Assembly: GCA_027858325.1 (NCBI GenBank)
Contig: JAQICU010000267.1
Location: forward strand, 1-7,028
Length of the DNA stretch: 7,028 bases
Reading direction: 5' to 3'
Origin: Candidatus Cloacimonadota bacterium
GTDB lineage: Bacteria; Cloacimonadota; Cloacimonadia; Cloacimonadales; TCS61
This document shows positions 6,446-7,028 of this stretch, piece by piece. The notes under the pieces were generated by a model. The model was given only the letters and a program-made list of their open reading frames with translations, ran no database searches and had not been told where the DNA came from. Position 1 is the first letter of the stretch, and the number at the start of each line of letters is the position of its first letter. The position numbers were made by a program, and so were the translations under genes.

Positions 6446-7028
6446 ATGGCTCAAGCATATTCCCCAGGATTAACAGTAACAAAAAGTATAGTTCTTAAGA
6501 AAGAAAGAATTCTTCCTCTTAAAGGAAAAGTTCTGGTAAAAAAAGGTGATAAAGTTAAAGCGGAAGATGTAGTTGCAGAAACACTTCTTCCCGGTAAAGT
6601 AGTTCCTTTCAAGCTCAGCAACAAGTTAGGTGTGCCTGCTGAAGCTTTGGGGCAATACCTCAAGCTTAAACCGGGTGATTATATTAAGAAAGGAGAGCTG
6701 ATTGCAGAAACAAAAGGATTCTTAGGCTTTTTTAAATCTTCGGTAAAAGCTCCTATAGACGGTGAAATTGAGAGCATTTCCAAAATAACCGGACAGATGC
6801 TGCTGCGTGAACCGAGAATTCCCATCCAGGTTAAAGCTTTTATTGATGGTATCGTTGTGGATGTGATACCGGAAGAAGGTGTGATCATTGAAAACAAATC
6901 TGCCTATATCCAGGGAATCTTCGGACTCAGCGGTGAACGCTCAGGCGAGATCAAGATGCTGGCTTCTACACCCGAAGAAATTATTGAACCATCTAAAATT
7001 GACGATTCCTGCAAAGATAAGGTGATCG
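6446..7028 (+). CDS. Barrel-sandwich-hybrid (biotinyl/lipoyl-like) protein, 3' end cut by the window
   Basis: The frame is open from ATG 6446 to the right edge (194 codons seen) with no stop. Two barrel-sandwich-hybrid half-motifs are visible: LKGKVLVKKGDKVKAEDVVAET at about 25-46 (read as G-x-V-x-V-K-x-G-D-x-V), and LKLKPGDYIKKGELIAETKG at 72-91. The latter is followed by VKAPIDGEIESIS at 100-112. This style resembles biotinyl/lipoyl carriers and the N-terminal parts of NqrA and RnfC. No biotin MKM motif is present. Lys90 in AETKG lies near where a lipoyl lysine sits, but the context is not classical. A later IIENKSAYIQGIFGLSGERSGEI stretch (147-169) looks like another conserved block with Gly turns. 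There is no signal peptide or membrane segment in the visible part. It is tightly linked to the MutL-family gene. Function is unknown; a scaffold or carrier acting with that ATPase is inference. Confidence 0.8.
   Translation, partial: MAQAYSPGLTVTKSIVLKKERILPLKGKVLVKKGDKVKAEDVVAETLLPGKVVPFKLSNKLGVPAEALGQYLKLKPGDYIKKGELIAETKGFLGFFKSSVKAPIDGEIESISKITGQMLLREPRIPIQVKAFIDGIVVDVIPEEGVIIENKSAYIQGIFGLSGERSGEIKMLASTPEEIIEPSKIDDSCKDKVI

Noticed and set aside
6451..6897. Minus-strand open frames opposite the last, cut gene
   Set aside because: The plus-strand frame has a consensus ribosome site and clear barrel-sandwich motifs, so these are shadows.
6446..7028. Biotin carboxyl carrier protein or lipoyl E2 component
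   Set aside because: No MKM biotin site or classical lipoyl DKA hairpin, and the protein is longer with extra blocks after the barrel region.

Overview
The window is a stretch of bacterial chromosome with all genes on the + strand: six complete or nearly complete genes, one gene cut by the right edge, and one real intergenic gap (about 130 bases). It suggests an AT-rich, diderm (Gram-negative-type) bacterium, because it encodes a BamD-like outer-membrane assembly lipoprotein. Gene content and protein style (M18 aminopeptidase, MutL-type ASKHA protein, many Lys and Ile codons) recall uncultured anaerobic lineages such as Cloacimonadota. That assignment is inference from memory, not a database result.

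Left part (1-4049): a tightly packed row of an unrecognised helical, HEAT-like protein, then greA (transcript cleavage factor), an M18 aminopeptidase, a bamD-like TPR lipoprotein and nadD (NAD biosynthesis). Gaps are 13-15 bases, or genes overlap by one base as TAATG (helical gene/greA, and bamD/nadD). This looks like one transcription unit of housekeeping functions with no common pathway: transcription, peptide turnover, envelope assembly and cofactor synthesis.

Middle (4050-4179): an AT-rich gap with no gene, a TTGACA box and a weak hairpin. It is the most likely boundary between two transcription units.

Right part (4180-7028): a small conserved-looking helical protein with a basic tail, then a large MutL/GlmL-family ASKHA ATPase with a long C-terminal extension, then a protein with two barrel-sandwich-hybrid (biotinyl/lipoyl-like) motifs that runs off the window. 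The last two genes have very strong GGAGG-type ribosome sites and a more GC-rich composition. No B12-dependent mutase subunit, the usual partner of MutL, is visible. This three-gene set is the best candidate here for an undescribed system: an ATPase of the enzyme-reactivase type working with a swinging-arm-like or membrane-complex-like scaffold instead of glutamate mutase.

No RNA genes, mobile elements, CRISPR arrays or convincing intrinsic terminators were seen.
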